Shown here in pieces: positions 32,470 through 41,612 of a stretch of 64,000 nucleotides of DNA (positions are counted from its first letter, which is position 1; each line of letters starts with the position of its first letter). The stretch lies in contig JOAA01000020.1 in assembly GCA_000720375.1 (NCBI GenBank), positions 124,001 to 188,000 on the forward strand. Reading direction: 5' to 3'. The notes under the pieces were generated by a model, which saw only the letters and a list, made by a program, of their open reading frames with translations, was not told the DNA's origin and ran no database searches. Source of the DNA: Rhodococcus rhodnii. GTDB lineage: Bacteria; Actinomycetota; Actinomycetes; Mycobacteriales; Pseudonocardiaceae. The position numbers and the translations under genes were made by a program.

Positions 32470-34734
32470 ATGACTGACTACGGTCATGACCTGGTGTTGG
32501 GCACGTTCATCACGCCTTCGGTGAGCGATCCGGACCACGTGGTGGGTCTGGCCGAGCTGACCGAGGCGGCCGGGCTGGACGCGGCGACCTTCCAGGACCA
32601 CCCGTACAACGTGGGTCTGCTGGACACATGGACCTTGCTGAGCTGGGTCGCGGCCAGGACCAAGCGGATCCTGGTCTCGGGCAACGTGCTCAACCTGCCG
32701 TTGCGCCCGCCTGCCGTGCTCGCCAGATCGGCGGCAAGCCTGGACCTGCTCTCGCACGGGCGCTTCGAGCTGGGTATCGGTGCGGGTGGATTCGCTGACC
32801 CGATCCACGGCATGGGAGGCGGACGCAAGAGCGCGGGTGAACGCATCGAGGCGTTGTCCGAGGCGATCGACATCTTCCGTGGCGTATGGGACGCGGAAAC
32901 GCGGGGCGCGTTCCGCTTCAACGGCGAGCACTACCAACTCCCCGGGATGAAGCACGGCCCGAAGCCCGCGCACGACATCTCGATCTGGCTGGGCGCGTAC
33001 AAGCCGAAGATGCTCAAGCTGACCGGCAGCAAGGCCGACGGCTGGCTGCCAACCCTCGAGTACCTGCGGGAAGGCGACATTGCCCGGGCCAACGCGATGA
33101 TGGACGAAGCCGCGGTCGCCGCTGGCCGCGACCCGCGTCAGATCCGCAGGCTGCTCAACATCATGAGCGCGAGTTTCGACGACCAGTCGGACACGCTGCT
33201 GCGCGGCAGGCCCGAGGACTGGGTCGACGAGCTGCTGCCCTTGGTCATGGAACACGGGTTCAGCGCGTTCTTCCTCGGCGGCGACAACCCCAGGACCATC
33301 CAGATCTTCGGCGAGGAGGTCGCGCCCGCGCTGCGTGAAGCCGTCGCCAAGGAACGCGGCACTGAGCCGGCCAAGATGGACGCGATCCCGCGGGAGTTAC
33401 AGGCGAAGTCGGTGCGCCCAGGCGACCCGGCTTACGAACAGGTCCGGCATTCGTACTCGCACAAAGGCTCGCCCGGACTGGTCATCCAGCCCGAGAACGT
33501 CGACGACGTCCGCGAAGCCCTGGCATACGCACGCCAACAGCCTGTCCCCCTTGCTGTTCGCAGCGGCGGCCACGGCCTCAGTGGACGGTCCACGAACGAC
33601 GGTGGGATCGTGATCGACCTCCGCCGGATGAACAAGGTCGAGGTTTTGGATCGCGCCACGCGCCGGGTCCGCGTCGAACCCGGCGCCCGGTGGGGAAACG
33701 TCGCCCAAGCCCTCGCACCGCACGGGTTGGCCATCAGTTCGGGCGACTACGGCGATGTCGGCGTCGGCGGCCTGGCGACCACGGCTGGACTCGGATATCT
33801 CGCGCGCAGCTACGGCCTGACGATCGACCACGTCCTCGCGGTCGAAATCGTCCTCGCCGACGGCACGTTCCTGCGCATCGACCCACACAATGAGCCCGAC
33901 TTGTTCTGGGCCGTGCGTGGCGCGGGCGGGAACTTCGGCATCGTCACCGCGTTCGAGATCGAGGCCACCGAGCTCACGAACGTGGTGCACGCCTCGCTGA
34001 TCGTGGACGCCACGCATACCGCTGATGTGGTGCTGCGGTGGGGAAAGCTCGTGGAGGACGCGCCGCGTGAGGTCACCAGCTTCCTGTCGCTGTTCCCCGG
34101 CCGCCGTGGCCAGCCGCCGATGGCACAGGCCACGCTCATCTACACGGGCGACGAGGTCGAGGCCGCCCAGAAAGCCTTGAGCCCGTTCCTGACAATTGGT
34201 CCTGTACTCGCCGAGGAGGCACAGGTCATGCCGTATGCCACGGTCGTCTACCCGCCGGGCAACGCACATCGCGGGCAAGGACTGTCCGATTCGCACAGCG
34301 GACTGGTGGACCACATCACGCCGGAGGTCGCCGCCGCCGTCGAGAAGATGATCACGTCGTCGGACGTGCTGATCGTCCAGTTCAGGTCGGCCGGCGGCGC
34401 GATCAACGACATGCCCTCGGACGCGACGGCGTACGCCCACCGGACCCAGAACTTCTCTGTACTCGCCGCGACTTCACCCAGCCGGAAACAACGCATGGAC
34501 CAGCTGTGGGCACAGTTGTATCCGCACTTGAACGGCATGTACCTGAGCTTTGAGACCGACACCAGTCCGGAGCGCTTGCTGGACGCGTTCCCCCAGGACA
34601 CGCTGTGCCGGTTACGAGAACTCAAGGCCAAGTACGACCCGGACGGCGTGTTCGACAGGAATTTCGACCTGACGGCGGCCGACGCGTTGTCCTTGCCAGA
34701 AAGTCGTAAGGTGTGGCCATGGCCCAGCGCGTAG
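32470..34734 (+). CDS. LLM flavin oxidoreductase fused to a BBE/PCMH FAD-linked oxidase
   Basis: A 754-residue natural fusion. Residues 1 to about 300 form a luciferase-like monooxygenase TIM barrel (ARSAASLDLLSHGRFELGIG, a longer motif shown in part; then SKADGWLPTL). Residues about 315-754 form an FAD-linked oxidase of the berberine-bridge type: PCMH domain with RSGGHGLSG where His368 should bind FAD covalently, GVGGLATTAGLGYLAR, and a C-terminal YDPDGVFDRNF. The usual second flavin-binding Cys is absent (GDYGDVGVGG), so mono-covalent attachment is expected. Two flavins in one chain suggest consecutive oxidations of one substrate. It overlaps the MarR gene by 16 bases, which presumably regulates it. 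Confidence 0.93.
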   Translation: MTDYGHDLVLGTFITPSVSDPDHVVGLAELTEAAGLDAATFQDHPYNVGLLDTWTLLSWVAARTKRILVSGNVLNLPLRPPAVLARSAASLDLLSHGRFELGIGAGGFADPIHGMGGGRKSAGERIEALSEAIDIFRGVWDAETRGAFRFNGEHYQLPGMKHGPKPAHDISIWLGAYKPKMLKLTGSKADGWLPTLEYLREGDIARANAMMDEAAVAAGRDPRQIRRLLNIMSASFDDQSDTLLRGRPEDWVDELLPLVMEHGFSAFFLGGDNPRTIQIFGEEVAPALREAVAKERGTEPAKMDAIPRELQAKSVRPGDPAYEQVRHSYSHKGSPGLVIQPENVDDVREALAYARQQPVPLAVRSGGHGLSGRSTNDGGIVIDLRRMNKVEVLDRATRRVRVEPGARWGNVAQALAPHGLAISSGDYGDVGVGGLATTAGLGYLARSYGLTIDHVLAVEIVLADGTFLRIDPHNEPDLFWAVRGAGGNFGIVTAFEIEATELTNVVHASLIVDATHTADVVLRWGKLVEDAPREVTSFLSLFPGRRGQPPMAQATLIYTGDEVEAAQKALSPFLTIGPVLAEEAQVMPYATVVYPPGNAHRGQGLSDSHSGLVDHITPEVAAAVEKMITSSDVLIVQFRSAGGAINDMPSDATAYAHRTQNFSVLAATSPSRKQRMDQLWAQLYPHLNGMYLSFETDTSPERLLDAFPQDTLCRLRELKAKYDPDGVFDRNFDLTAADALSLPESRKVWPWPSA

Positions 34735-35204
34735 CCAGGAATCTGGGGTGGGCACTCGCCGTGGTGCTGCGCCGATGGCATGACGGCGTCGAGGAAGTCC
34801 TGTTCGACGTCCCCCACGGGTCACGCGGCTACCACGTTCTGTCCACTGTGGTGCACGAGGATCTGCCCACGCAGGCGGCACTCGCCGCGCACCTGTCCAT
34901 CGACCGCACCGTGATGACGTACCTGATCGACGCGTTGGAGGCGGACGGGCTTGTCGAACGCAAGCCCGATCCCGCCGACCGCCGGGCGAGGAGGATTGTC
35001 GCGACCGATCACGGCGGCAAGGTCCTCGCCGCGGCCGAACGGCGGGTCGCCGCTGTCGAACAAGCCATGCTCGCCGCGCTTGGCCCGGACGAACAGGCCG
35101 TGTTCCAGGAACTGACTCAGCGAGCCGCGAGCCGTATCCACTACGAGGATCCGGACGCGGACCCGTGCACCGCGGTGCAGGAAGCGCTCAGCGAACGACC
35201 CTAG
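34719..35204 (+). CDS. MarR-family transcriptional regulator
   Basis: A 161-residue winged-helix regulator: HVLSTVVHEDLPTQAALAAHL leads into the recognition helix SIDRTVMTYLIDALEADG and the wing LVERKPDPADRRARR, the MarR signature. The ATG at 34719 lies inside the end of the LLM-FAD gene, giving coupled translation. MarR proteins usually repress their own operon and release DNA on binding phenolic or other small molecules, so the dyad at 32424-32444 is its probable operator. Its stop shares CTAG with the convergent asparaginase gene. Confidence 0.92.
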   Translation: MAQRVARNLGWALAVVLRRWHDGVEEVLFDVPHGSRGYHVLSTVVHEDLPTQAALAAHLSIDRTVMTYLIDALEADGLVERKPDPADRRARRIVATDHGGKVLAAAERRVAAVEQAMLAALGPDEQAVFQELTQRAASRIHYEDPDADPCTAVQEALSERP

Positions 35205-36187
35205 ACGCCCGCGCGGCGGAACACGTCGCCGATGCCGGCCGTATCGTGACCGGTGCTGAGCAAGTGACGCAAGAGGATCCGAGCCTTCAACTGGTCGAGA
35301 AAACCCGCCGGGATCAGGCCGCGGCCGAGCATGTCCGACTCCGAGCCGGGAAAGGCGTACGTCCGCTCAAGAGTCGAGCCGGCACCGGTACGAGAGGCCA
35401 ACACCACGGGCATCCGTTCGGCCAGTCCCCTGAGGACCTCAACCACAGCCGCCGGAACGTGCCCGACGCCGAACGCCGCCACGACCAGTCCGTCCACCCG
35501 GTCGGCGACCGCCTCAAGGGCGGTTCCGTTGTCTCCCAGCAACATCGGGATCACCGCGACTTCGACCGGTTTGGGCGCCGACACCGCCGGAACCGTCACG
35601 CGGGTGGCCGGACGGTTCACGATCCGGGGCATGCCTTCCACGACATAGCCCAGCGGCCCGCCGTTGGCCGACTGGAATGTGTACCCGCTCGTGGTGTGCG
35701 TCTTGCGTACCCTCGCCGCGGCGTGGATCTCGTCGGCGAAGGCGACGACTACGCCGAGCCCACGAGCTACTTCAGATGCTGCGGTTTGGATCGCTGCCAG
35801 CACATTGGCCGGGCCGTCGGCGCCCGCCAATGTCGGATTGCGCATCGCTCCCGTCACCACGACCGGCTCGTTTCGTTCGTGTGCAAGGTCCAGCAGGTAC
35901 GCGGTTTCCTCGATGGTGTCGGTGCCTTGGGTGATCACGACACCATCCGCGCCTTCGCTCAGCTTCTGCTCGATGGCCGAACCGAGGTCATAGATGTCCT
36001 CAAAGGACAGTGAGGCGCCCGGGACACGTCGGAAGTCCACCACGTCAACGGTTATGCCCGTTTCGGCGAGGCCGGGCACTGCCGTTACGAGTTGCTCCGC
36101 GGACAGTGCGGGAACCACGCCACCGCCCGCGTCGGCGGTCATCGCGATGGTTCCGCCAAGCCCGAACACCACCACTCGGCGCGTCAT
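35201..36187 (-). CDS. ansA: L-asparaginase (type I/II asparaginase family)
   Basis: A 328-residue amidohydrolase converting asparagine to aspartate and ammonia. Both Thr active-site signatures are present: GLGGTIAM with Thr13 and TQGTDTIEE with Thr89-Asp90; a Lys equivalent is plausible in the VVVTGAMR block. There is no signal peptide, so it is cytoplasmic. Its ATG overlaps the stop of the inositol-monophosphatase-like gene (ATGA at 36184-36187), the last step in a three-gene operon with a methyltransferase-like protein. The gene name is by family; substrate preference (Asn versus Gln) is not determined. Confidence 0.92.
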   Translation of the reverse strand: MTRRVVVFGLGGTIAMTADAGGGVVPALSAEQLVTAVPGLAETGITVDVVDFRRVPGASLSFEDIYDLGSAIEQKLSEGADGVVITQGTDTIEETAYLLDLAHERNEPVVVTGAMRNPTLAGADGPANVLAAIQTAASEVARGLGVVVAFADEIHAAARVRKTHTTSGYTFQSANGGPLGYVVEGMPRIVNRPATRVTVPAVSAPKPVEVAVIPMLLGDNGTALEAVADRVDGLVVAAFGVGHVPAAVVEVLRGLAERMPVVLASRTGAGSTLERTYAFPGSESDMLGRGLIPAGFLDQLKARILLRHLLSTGHDTAGIGDVFRRAGV

Positions 36188-36966
36188 CGCTGAGCGTCCG
36201 CCAATCGCGTCATGATCGCAGTGTAGACGCCGGGCGCCAGCGCGATCGTGTACGCCGAATTCATCGTGTGGTCCGATCCGTCGTGGTCGACGACCACACC
36301 ACCCGCCTCACGCACGAGCAACGCACCGGCCATGGTGTCCCACGGGTGATTCGACAGGTTGATCGTGGCGTCCAGCTTGCCGTGCGCGACCCAGGCCATG
36401 TCGATCGCGGCGGTGCCGATCATCCGGATGCGCTGCGCGTTCGCGCCCAGCTCGGCCAGCAACGCCAGCCGGATCCGGTTCTTCTCGGCCGCGCCGTCAC
36501 CGGTCGCGAAGTCCCCGATCGAGACCATCACTTCGGACAGCTCCTTCACCGACGAGCATTCGATGGGCTCTCCGTTGACGTACGCGCCATTGCCGGAGCT
36601 CGCGGTGTATGCGATGTCCATAAAGGGCAGATCGATCGCCGCGAGTACGGGCTTGATGCCGTCCACCAAGGCGAGTGACACCGCGCACAGCGGGATGCCA
36701 CGGGCGAAGTTCGCGGTTCCGTCGATCGGATCGAGTACCCAGTTCAGCTCGGTGGATCCGGTGTGCCCGTGTTCCTCGCCGAGCAGCCCGATCTGCGGGG
36801 TTTCCCGGGCGAGGAAGTCCCGTACGGCCTCCTCGACCGCCAGGTCGACGTCGGTGACCATGTCCCGGTCGCCCTTGGCGGCCACGTGGACAGGCGTCCG
36901 CTCCTGGATGATCCGCCTCGCCAACGACACGGCCCGCGTGGCGATCGGCATGAGCTCAGTGTTCAC
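36184..36966 (-). CDS. Inositol monophosphatase-family phosphatase
   Basis: A 260-residue Mg-dependent phosphatase. Metal-binding motifs: LLGEEHG (Glu-Glu), LDPIDGTANFARG (the DPIDGT signature) and NHPWDTMAGALLVREAGG. Substrates in the family include inositol phosphates, histidinol phosphate, NADP and fructose bisphosphate. The GTG at 36966 is likely, with an ATG five codons on as alternative; neither has a strong ribosome-binding site, perhaps because translation is coupled to the upstream methyltransferase gene, which ends 5 bases before. It is followed by asparaginase with an ATGA overlap. Confidence 0.92.
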   Translation of the reverse strand: MNTELMPIATRAVSLARRIIQERTPVHVAAKGDRDMVTDVDLAVEEAVRDFLARETPQIGLLGEEHGHTGSTELNWVLDPIDGTANFARGIPLCAVSLALVDGIKPVLAAIDLPFMDIAYTASSGNGAYVNGEPIECSSVKELSEVMVSIGDFATGDGAAEKNRIRLALLAELGANAQRIRMIGTAAIDMAWVAHGKLDATINLSNHPWDTMAGALLVREAGGVVVDHDGSDHTMNSAYTIALAPGVYTAIMTRLADAQR

Positions 36967-36971
36967 CTGCG

Positions 36972-38273
36972 TCAAAGTACAGACGAAGGAGCCAGCGGGG
37001 GTGGTGTCACTGGTCGCATGGCGACGTGGCCGACGTGATTGCGCCACGCGTGCCGCCCGGATCGCCGCAGGACGTCCACGGCCTCGGTGACGAAGCCTTC
37101 GTCGTCCAGTTGCGAGGCGAGGACGGAACTGCACCGGGAGCGTTCCTCCGCGGGCATTTCGGCAGGCGCATGCCCGAGGTAGCCGTCCGCGCCGCGTGGG
37201 CACATGTTCAGGTTGGCCAGCAAGGCATCCAGCCGGCCGTCGAACCGGCGGCGGAACGGTGTGTCCGTCCGAATTGTGCCGACCGCGTGCGCGTTCGCGA
37301 GGTTTTCGAGGTTGTCGTCGTGCAACGCGTACCATGGCGCGAGTTCGATCGGCCGGATGTTGTCGATGCTGAAGGCGAACTCCTTGCCCACCAGGCGGCC
37401 TTTTTCCTTGCGGTAGACCGTGTAGCGGGAGCTGACCGAGTCGATCCAGTTGCTGCCGCAGATGAACAGCCCGCCCGGCCGCAGCTGCGCCTCGGCCCAC
37501 AGCAATGCCTTCTCACGGAACGGGTGGTCGAAGTACATGAACACGTTCATGCACCTGATCACGTCCGCTCCACCGTCCACTGTGAACTCGCCGATGCCGC
37601 CGCCGCGCAGTTCGAGGTTGCCGGTTTCGTAGTGACGCAAGGGGTCGCGGATCAGCCGGCCATCGTCGTCGGCGACCTCGTCACCGGACAGCTTCGGCTT
37701 GAGCCGTTCGAAGATCTGCTGGAAGCGCTGCTTGGTCGCGGTCTGATCGGGGTCGAAGTTGCCGGCCTGGTAGTAGCGCAGGCGCAGGTTGTCGTCGTAG
37801 CAGGCGTACGCGCCTTCCTTGTCGTAGACGAGATATCGACCGAACGACGGGTCGACGCCGACAACGCGCCAGCCGTTGAGCCGCTTGGCGGTCTCGATGG
37901 TGGTGAACGGCGGGAATCCGCAGCCGATGTCGACGAACACGCCCTGCCCCTCGGGCCGGTGCCACGGGTTTCGTGCCACGTATTCGTCGAGGGCACGGTG
38001 CCTGCCCGCCATCGTGACCGGCGGGACCGTGCCCGACCACGCGCTCGGCACCGTTCTCGGCGCGCTGAAACCGATCAGCCACGCGGTGAAGACCGAGACG
38101 TCGGTCGGCGCCAGCCTGGCAGCGCGCATCAGCCGGAAAGCCCGGTCGGCCAATGCCAGCGCGTCGGGCGACGCATCGGCCAGTTGACGCAATTCGTCGA
38201 GTACCCCAGTGGAGAGACGGCCCGCGAAGTACACCGTGTTCCACCGATCCACGATCTGGACCACACACCACAT
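36972..38273 (-). CDS. SAM-dependent methyltransferase-like protein
   Basis: A 433-residue protein with a class I methyltransferase core: motif I VFVDIGCGFPP near residue 110, an acidic residue after WRVVGVDPSFG, and a post-core LRPGGLFICGSNW strand. An N-terminal helical domain of about 90 residues and a C-terminal tail rich in Pro flank it. The substrate is unknown. The start at 38273 lacks a clear ribosome-binding site; a GTG a few codons on is possible. It is the first gene of the operon with the inositol-phosphatase and asparaginase genes. It is divergent from a DUF6210-like gene with 54 bases between starts. Confidence 0.82.
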   Translation of the reverse strand: MWCVVQIVDRWNTVYFAGRLSTGVLDELRQLADASPDALALADRAFRLMRAARLAPTDVSVFTAWLIGFSAPRTVPSAWSGTVPPVTMAGRHRALDEYVARNPWHRPEGQGVFVDIGCGFPPFTTIETAKRLNGWRVVGVDPSFGRYLVYDKEGAYACYDDNLRLRYYQAGNFDPDQTATKQRFQQIFERLKPKLSGDEVADDDGRLIRDPLRHYETGNLELRGGGIGEFTVDGGADVIRCMNVFMYFDHPFREKALLWAEAQLRPGGLFICGSNWIDSVSSRYTVYRKEKGRLVGKEFAFSIDNIRPIELAPWYALHDDNLENLANAHAVGTIRTDTPFRRRFDGRLDALLANLNMCPRGADGYLGHAPAEMPAEERSRCSSVLASQLDDEGFVTEAVDVLRRSGRHAWRNHVGHVAMRPVTPPPLAPSSVL

Positions 38274-38327
38274 CTACCGCAAACGCGACGTACCGCGCCA
38301 GGTCTTTGAAGTACGAGCGTTACGCTT

Positions 38328-38738
38328 ATGTCCATGCAGGTGCGCGTCGATTTCAATCCGCATGACGCGGTGCCCGAGGTACTGTGCCTGATCGTGCCCG
38401 CGCCGACGGGCGTGGTGTACGAGAACCGGTGTGGTGGCCAGGCGTGCCTGCAGAATTCACTTGAGGGTTACCTCGTCGTGGTCGGCCGGGCGACGCCCTT
38501 CGTCGACTTCTTCGCGAAGTTCGACGGCAGGCCGCCGCAGCGGTGGAGCCCGGACGATCTGGACCACCTGCAGCGGCTGATCCGGGAGAAGGTGGTGTAC
38601 TTCGTCGCCGAGATCGAGTTCGAGTCACGGGTGCTGCTGAGCCTCGACTTCGACCGTCTCGACGATCTCACCGAGGCGTGGATCCCGGTTCGCGCGGGCG
38701 ATCAGGCCGCCGTGCTGGTGTTCGCCAACTCTGCCTAA
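38328..38738 (+). CDS. DUF6210-like hypothetical protein
   Basis: A 136-residue soluble protein. The block TGVVYENRCGGQACLQ followed by LEGYLVVV matches what I remember of the DUF6210 family of actinobacteria; function unknown. Two Cys in CGGQAC might bind metal or form a disulfide. The ATG at 38328, or the second ATG at 38334, has no strong ribosome-binding site. It is divergent from the methyltransferase operon and its TAA overlaps the TAG of the convergent NUDIX gene (CTAA at 38735-38738). Confidence 0.78.
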   Translation: MSMQVRVDFNPHDAVPEVLCLIVPAPTGVVYENRCGGQACLQNSLEGYLVVVGRATPFVDFFAKFDGRPPQRWSPDDLDHLQRLIREKVVYFVAEIEFESRVLLSLDFDRLDDLTEAWIPVRAGDQAAVLVFANSA

Positions 38739-39229
38739 GCCACGCGGTGTCCGTGCTCGCACAACGCGGTCGCGCCCTGGCTCAGGGCTTGCAGCGCGGC
38801 CTCGACGCGTCTGGCCAGCCTCGGCGCGAGGCGCTTGCGCGCTTCGGTGAGGTCGTAGAAGCCGGCCGAGAGGATCTCGCCGTCGACGAACTCCATTGCG
38901 TCCACATCGGACTGCGTGAGGGTTCCGCCGTCGAAGATGAACATCACCGCTTCCGGCCAGGCCTCCTGCGGGAAGACGTAGTCGACGACCAGCAGCCTGC
39001 CCAGGTCGCGCTTCATGCCGAGTTCCTCGGTCAGCTCGCGGGTCGCTGTGGCCCACGGCGACTCGTTCTCGTCGACCGACCCGCCCGGGATCTCCCACTC
39101 CGGCTTGTAGGAGGGCTCGACCAACAGGACACGGTCCTCGTCGTCGCGGAACAGCACTCCCGAGGCCATTCGCTTGCGGTTCAACCCGGCGACGAACTTC
39201 TCGACAGACCACGGCTCGGTTTCTGGCAC
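38735..39229 (-). CDS. NUDIX hydrolase
   Basis: A 164-residue pyrophosphohydrolase with a perfect Nudix box: G-x5-E-x7-REL-x-EE-x-G-M (starting GSVDENE, then RELTEELGM). Preceding it is the usual strand EWEIPGG. It hydrolyses a nucleoside diphosphate linked to another moiety; which one cannot be told. The GTG at 39229 is chosen because AGGG lies 8 bases upstream and because upstream codons read through the neighbouring DedA gene. DedA ends 22 bases upstream on the same strand, so the two may be cotranscribed. Confidence 0.92.
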   Translation of the reverse strand: MPETEPWSVEKFVAGLNRKRMASGVLFRDDEDRVLLVEPSYKPEWEIPGGSVDENESPWATATRELTEELGMKRDLGRLLVVDYVFPQEAWPEAVMFIFDGGTLTQSDVDAMEFVDGEILSAGFYDLTEARKRLAPRLARRVEAALQALSQGATALCEHGHRVA

Positions 39230-39251
39230 GACCCGAACCCTAGTCAGACCC

Positions 39252-39971
39252 TCATCGGATCTGACGAGTGACTTCGTTGTCGTGCTCGATCCGCGGCAGC
39301 ACCTGGGTGGCGTCCTCGTCGTCCCTGCCCTTGCGCTTCTTGCGGATCCGCATGATGACGAACAGCACGACGGCCACGGCGACCGCGCCGATGACGATCT
39401 TCTGGAAGACACCCGCGTACTGGTCGACCAGATGCCAGTTCTCACCGAGCTGGTATCCGGCCACCACGAATATGGTGTTCCAGATCAGACTGCCCGCCGC
39501 TGTCAGCACCAGAAATTTGGCGAAGTTCATTTTCTCGACGCCGGCTGGCAACGAGATGAAACTGCGGAACAGCGGAATCATCCGGCCGAAGAAGACGGCT
39601 TTGGTGCCGTGTTTCGCGAACCACTTCTCGGTCTTGTCGAAATCACCGACCTTGACAAGCGGGATCTTTCCGACAATCGCACGGGTCCGTTCCCGGCCGA
39701 GTAACACCCCGGCCAGATAAACGATGATCGCGCCGACGACGGAGCCCAACGTGGTCCAGAACAGGGCGCCGGCCAGCGTGAACACGCCCTTGCTCGCGGA
39801 GAAGCCGGCCAGCGGCAGCACCAGTTCACTGGGGATGGGTGGAAAAAGGTTGTCCAGCCCGACCACGAGTGCCGCACCGACACCACCAAGGGTGTCCATC
39901 AGGTCGACGGCCCATCCGGCCATACCACCGACTGGTTGTTGTGCGGCCTCGGCTAGCAGGTATGCAGACAT
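39252..39971 (-). CDS. DedA-family membrane protein
   Basis: A 239-residue integral membrane protein with about four to five helices. The family signature FFGRMIPLFRSFISLPAG with essential Arg residues is intact, as is the N-terminal LDNLFPPIPSELVLPLAG. DedA (SNARE-associated/VTT) proteins are proton-coupled flippases for polyprenyl phosphate or phospholipids and affect envelope stress and drug tolerance. The ATG at 39971 has GGAAG upstream. The C-terminal 35 residues are a charged cytoplasmic tail. Probably cotranscribed with NUDIX. Confidence 0.93.
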   Translation of the reverse strand: MSAYLLAEAAQQPVGGMAGWAVDLMDTLGGVGAALVVGLDNLFPPIPSELVLPLAGFSASKGVFTLAGALFWTTLGSVVGAIIVYLAGVLLGRERTRAIVGKIPLVKVGDFDKTEKWFAKHGTKAVFFGRMIPLFRSFISLPAGVEKMNFAKFLVLTAAGSLIWNTIFVVAGYQLGENWHLVDQYAGVFQKIVIGAVAVAVVLFVIMRIRKKRKGRDDEDATQVLPRIEHDNEVTRQIR

Positions 39972-40429
39972 CAATGCTCTCTTCCGGGAACCTTATTACA
40001 CCCACAAGCTTAGGAATGCGCGGACGCCGCCATAAGGAAGTGTGCCTCCCACTTCGCGGCGCAAAACCCCACCACGCATACTGCGGAAAACCACAATGCG
40101 GGCCCGTCGCCGTCGACGCGCCCCGCGCAAGATCCCAAGACCAGGATACCGTGATCACGAGACCGACCCGGTCATACCGGATATATCGCCCGAACTACGC
40201 AGGTCGGACACGGGAGGCGGCCTCCCCGGCCCCCGACCACCAGCGTACCGACGCCGACCGACTGCCTTGGGGCTCGCAGTCCGAGTGAAGTCCGGCGGCA
40301 TCAACGGCTTGCACGACGTTTTCGCGCGAAAGGATGGGCGCCGTGCTTCTCGCCGACCGCACCCGCGGTATCCGGTCGGGCCTGATCACTCACCATCCAC
40401 CGCTGGCCGCCGACGAAGGCTCGTGTGGC
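39972..40429. other. Gene-free interval before the aldo/keto reductase remnant
   Basis: About 450 bases in which reading frames on both strands show no consistent codon bias and no recognisable protein. Together with the gene remnant that follows, it looks like decaying sequence. The DedA promoter must lie at its left edge. Confidence 0.5.
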
Positions 40430-40590
40430 GCAGTCAGCCGGTTCGCCGGCGGCAACCTCGAACGGAATCTGGCCATTGTCGCAAAGCTGAACGAGCTGGC
40501 CGCGGCCAAAGGAATCACGCCCGGCCAACTCGCCTTTGCCTGGATGCAGCACCAAGGCGAGGACGTCGTGCCGATCCCGGTCGCTGAACA
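40430..40590 (+). pseudogene. Aldo/keto reductase fragment (pseudogene)
   Basis: A frame here reads SRFAGGNLERNLAIVAKLNE, then LAAAKGITPGQLAFAWMQHQ and GEDVVPIP, the well-known C-terminal third of NADP-dependent aldo/keto reductases of the YhdN/AKR11-like type. The barrel before it is missing and after VVPIP the frame loses similarity (the usual GTKR does not follow). It is therefore a truncated remnant of a gene of about 330 codons, not functional. Confidence 0.72.
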
Positions 40591-40692
40591 ACCTGTTCGC
40601 ACAGGGCTTCGCTCCTTTACCCAAGGCTGGATTGGATCTGGCGCCGAAAACCATTTCGGTCCGAGGCGAACTCGGCGGTAGCGTCGGTCATC

Positions 40693-41541
40693 GTGTTCAT
40701 CGAGACCTCACCGGATCTGGTCCGGCGCCTGCTGCGTGCGCAGTTCCCCGATTGGGCCGATCGGCCCATCACTCCGGTGCAGTCCTTTGGCACTGTCAAT
40801 GACCTTTACCGGCTCGGCTCCGACATGGTGGTGCGGCTGCCGCGGCGGGAAGACGCCGCCGGCGATGTTCAGCGTGAACTGGAATGGTTGCCGCGACTGA
40901 CCCCGTTGCCCACGGCGATCCCCGTTCCGGTGGGTCAAGGCATGCCGGGCGAGGGATATCCGTGGAATTGGTCGGTGTTCCGCTGGCTGACGGGCGAGAA
41001 TCCGGTTGTCGGCGACATTCCCTTGGTGGCCAAGGACCTGGCTGAGTTCGTGGTCGCGCTGCGGCGGATCGATCCCGCGTCCGGCCCCGCATCGGACCGC
41101 GGCGGGCCGCTGGCGGACCGCGATCGCGAGACCCGCGAGGCGATTGACCAGGCGCGGGACATGATCGACGCCGATGCGGCCACGGCGGCGTGGGAGGCCG
41201 CTCTCCAGGCACCGCAATGGTCTGAGCCGGCCAGATGGACGCATGCCGACCTCGGCCCGGGCAACATCCTGGTCACGGACGACCGGTTGACCGCCGTCAT
41301 CGACTTCGGGCTGCTCGGCGTCGGTGACCCGGCCGTCGACCTCATCCCGGCGTGGAACCTGTTCACCGGCTCGGCGCGGGCGACCTTCCGGTCCATTGTG
41401 GACGTCGACGAGGCGGCGTGGGCCCGGGGCCGCGGCTGGGCCTTGTCGATTTCGTTGATTCAGCTACCTTATTACCGGGACACCAACCCGGTGATCACAG
41501 CCAACTCCCTGCATGTGATCACCGAGGTACTGCGCGACTGA
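40693..41541 (+). CDS. Aminoglycoside phosphotransferase (APH)-family kinase
   Basis: A 282-residue protein-kinase-fold phosphotransferase. Catalytic loop HADLGPGNILV (the Brenner-type HxDxxxxN) and the metal-binding IDFGLLGVGDPAVDL are intact; the N-lobe has VVRLPRR with the probable ATP-binding Lys replaced by Arg, as in several APH relatives. Members phosphorylate aminoglycosides, macrolides, choline, homoserine or other small hydroxyl compounds, so resistance is possible but not shown. The GTG start at 40693 has weak upstream signals. It sits between a decayed gene and an epimerase, apparently as a single gene. Confidence 0.9.
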   Translation: MFIETSPDLVRRLLRAQFPDWADRPITPVQSFGTVNDLYRLGSDMVVRLPRREDAAGDVQRELEWLPRLTPLPTAIPVPVGQGMPGEGYPWNWSVFRWLTGENPVVGDIPLVAKDLAEFVVALRRIDPASGPASDRGGPLADRDRETREAIDQARDMIDADAATAAWEAALQAPQWSEPARWTHADLGPGNILVTDDRLTAVIDFGLLGVGDPAVDLIPAWNLFTGSARATFRSIVDVDEAAWARGRGWALSISLIQLPYYRDTNPVITANSLHVITEVLRD

Positions 41542-41612
41542 CGCCGGGTGGCTCTCGAAATCGAGTCCCAACTGGACCACGCCCGGCCGTGACCCGGCCT
41601 TACGTTGGACAC

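Noticed and set aside
40301..40654. Minus-strand 117-codon frame over the aldo/keto reductase remnant
   Set aside because: The plus strand gives clear aldo/keto reductase similarity; the minus frame is its shadow.
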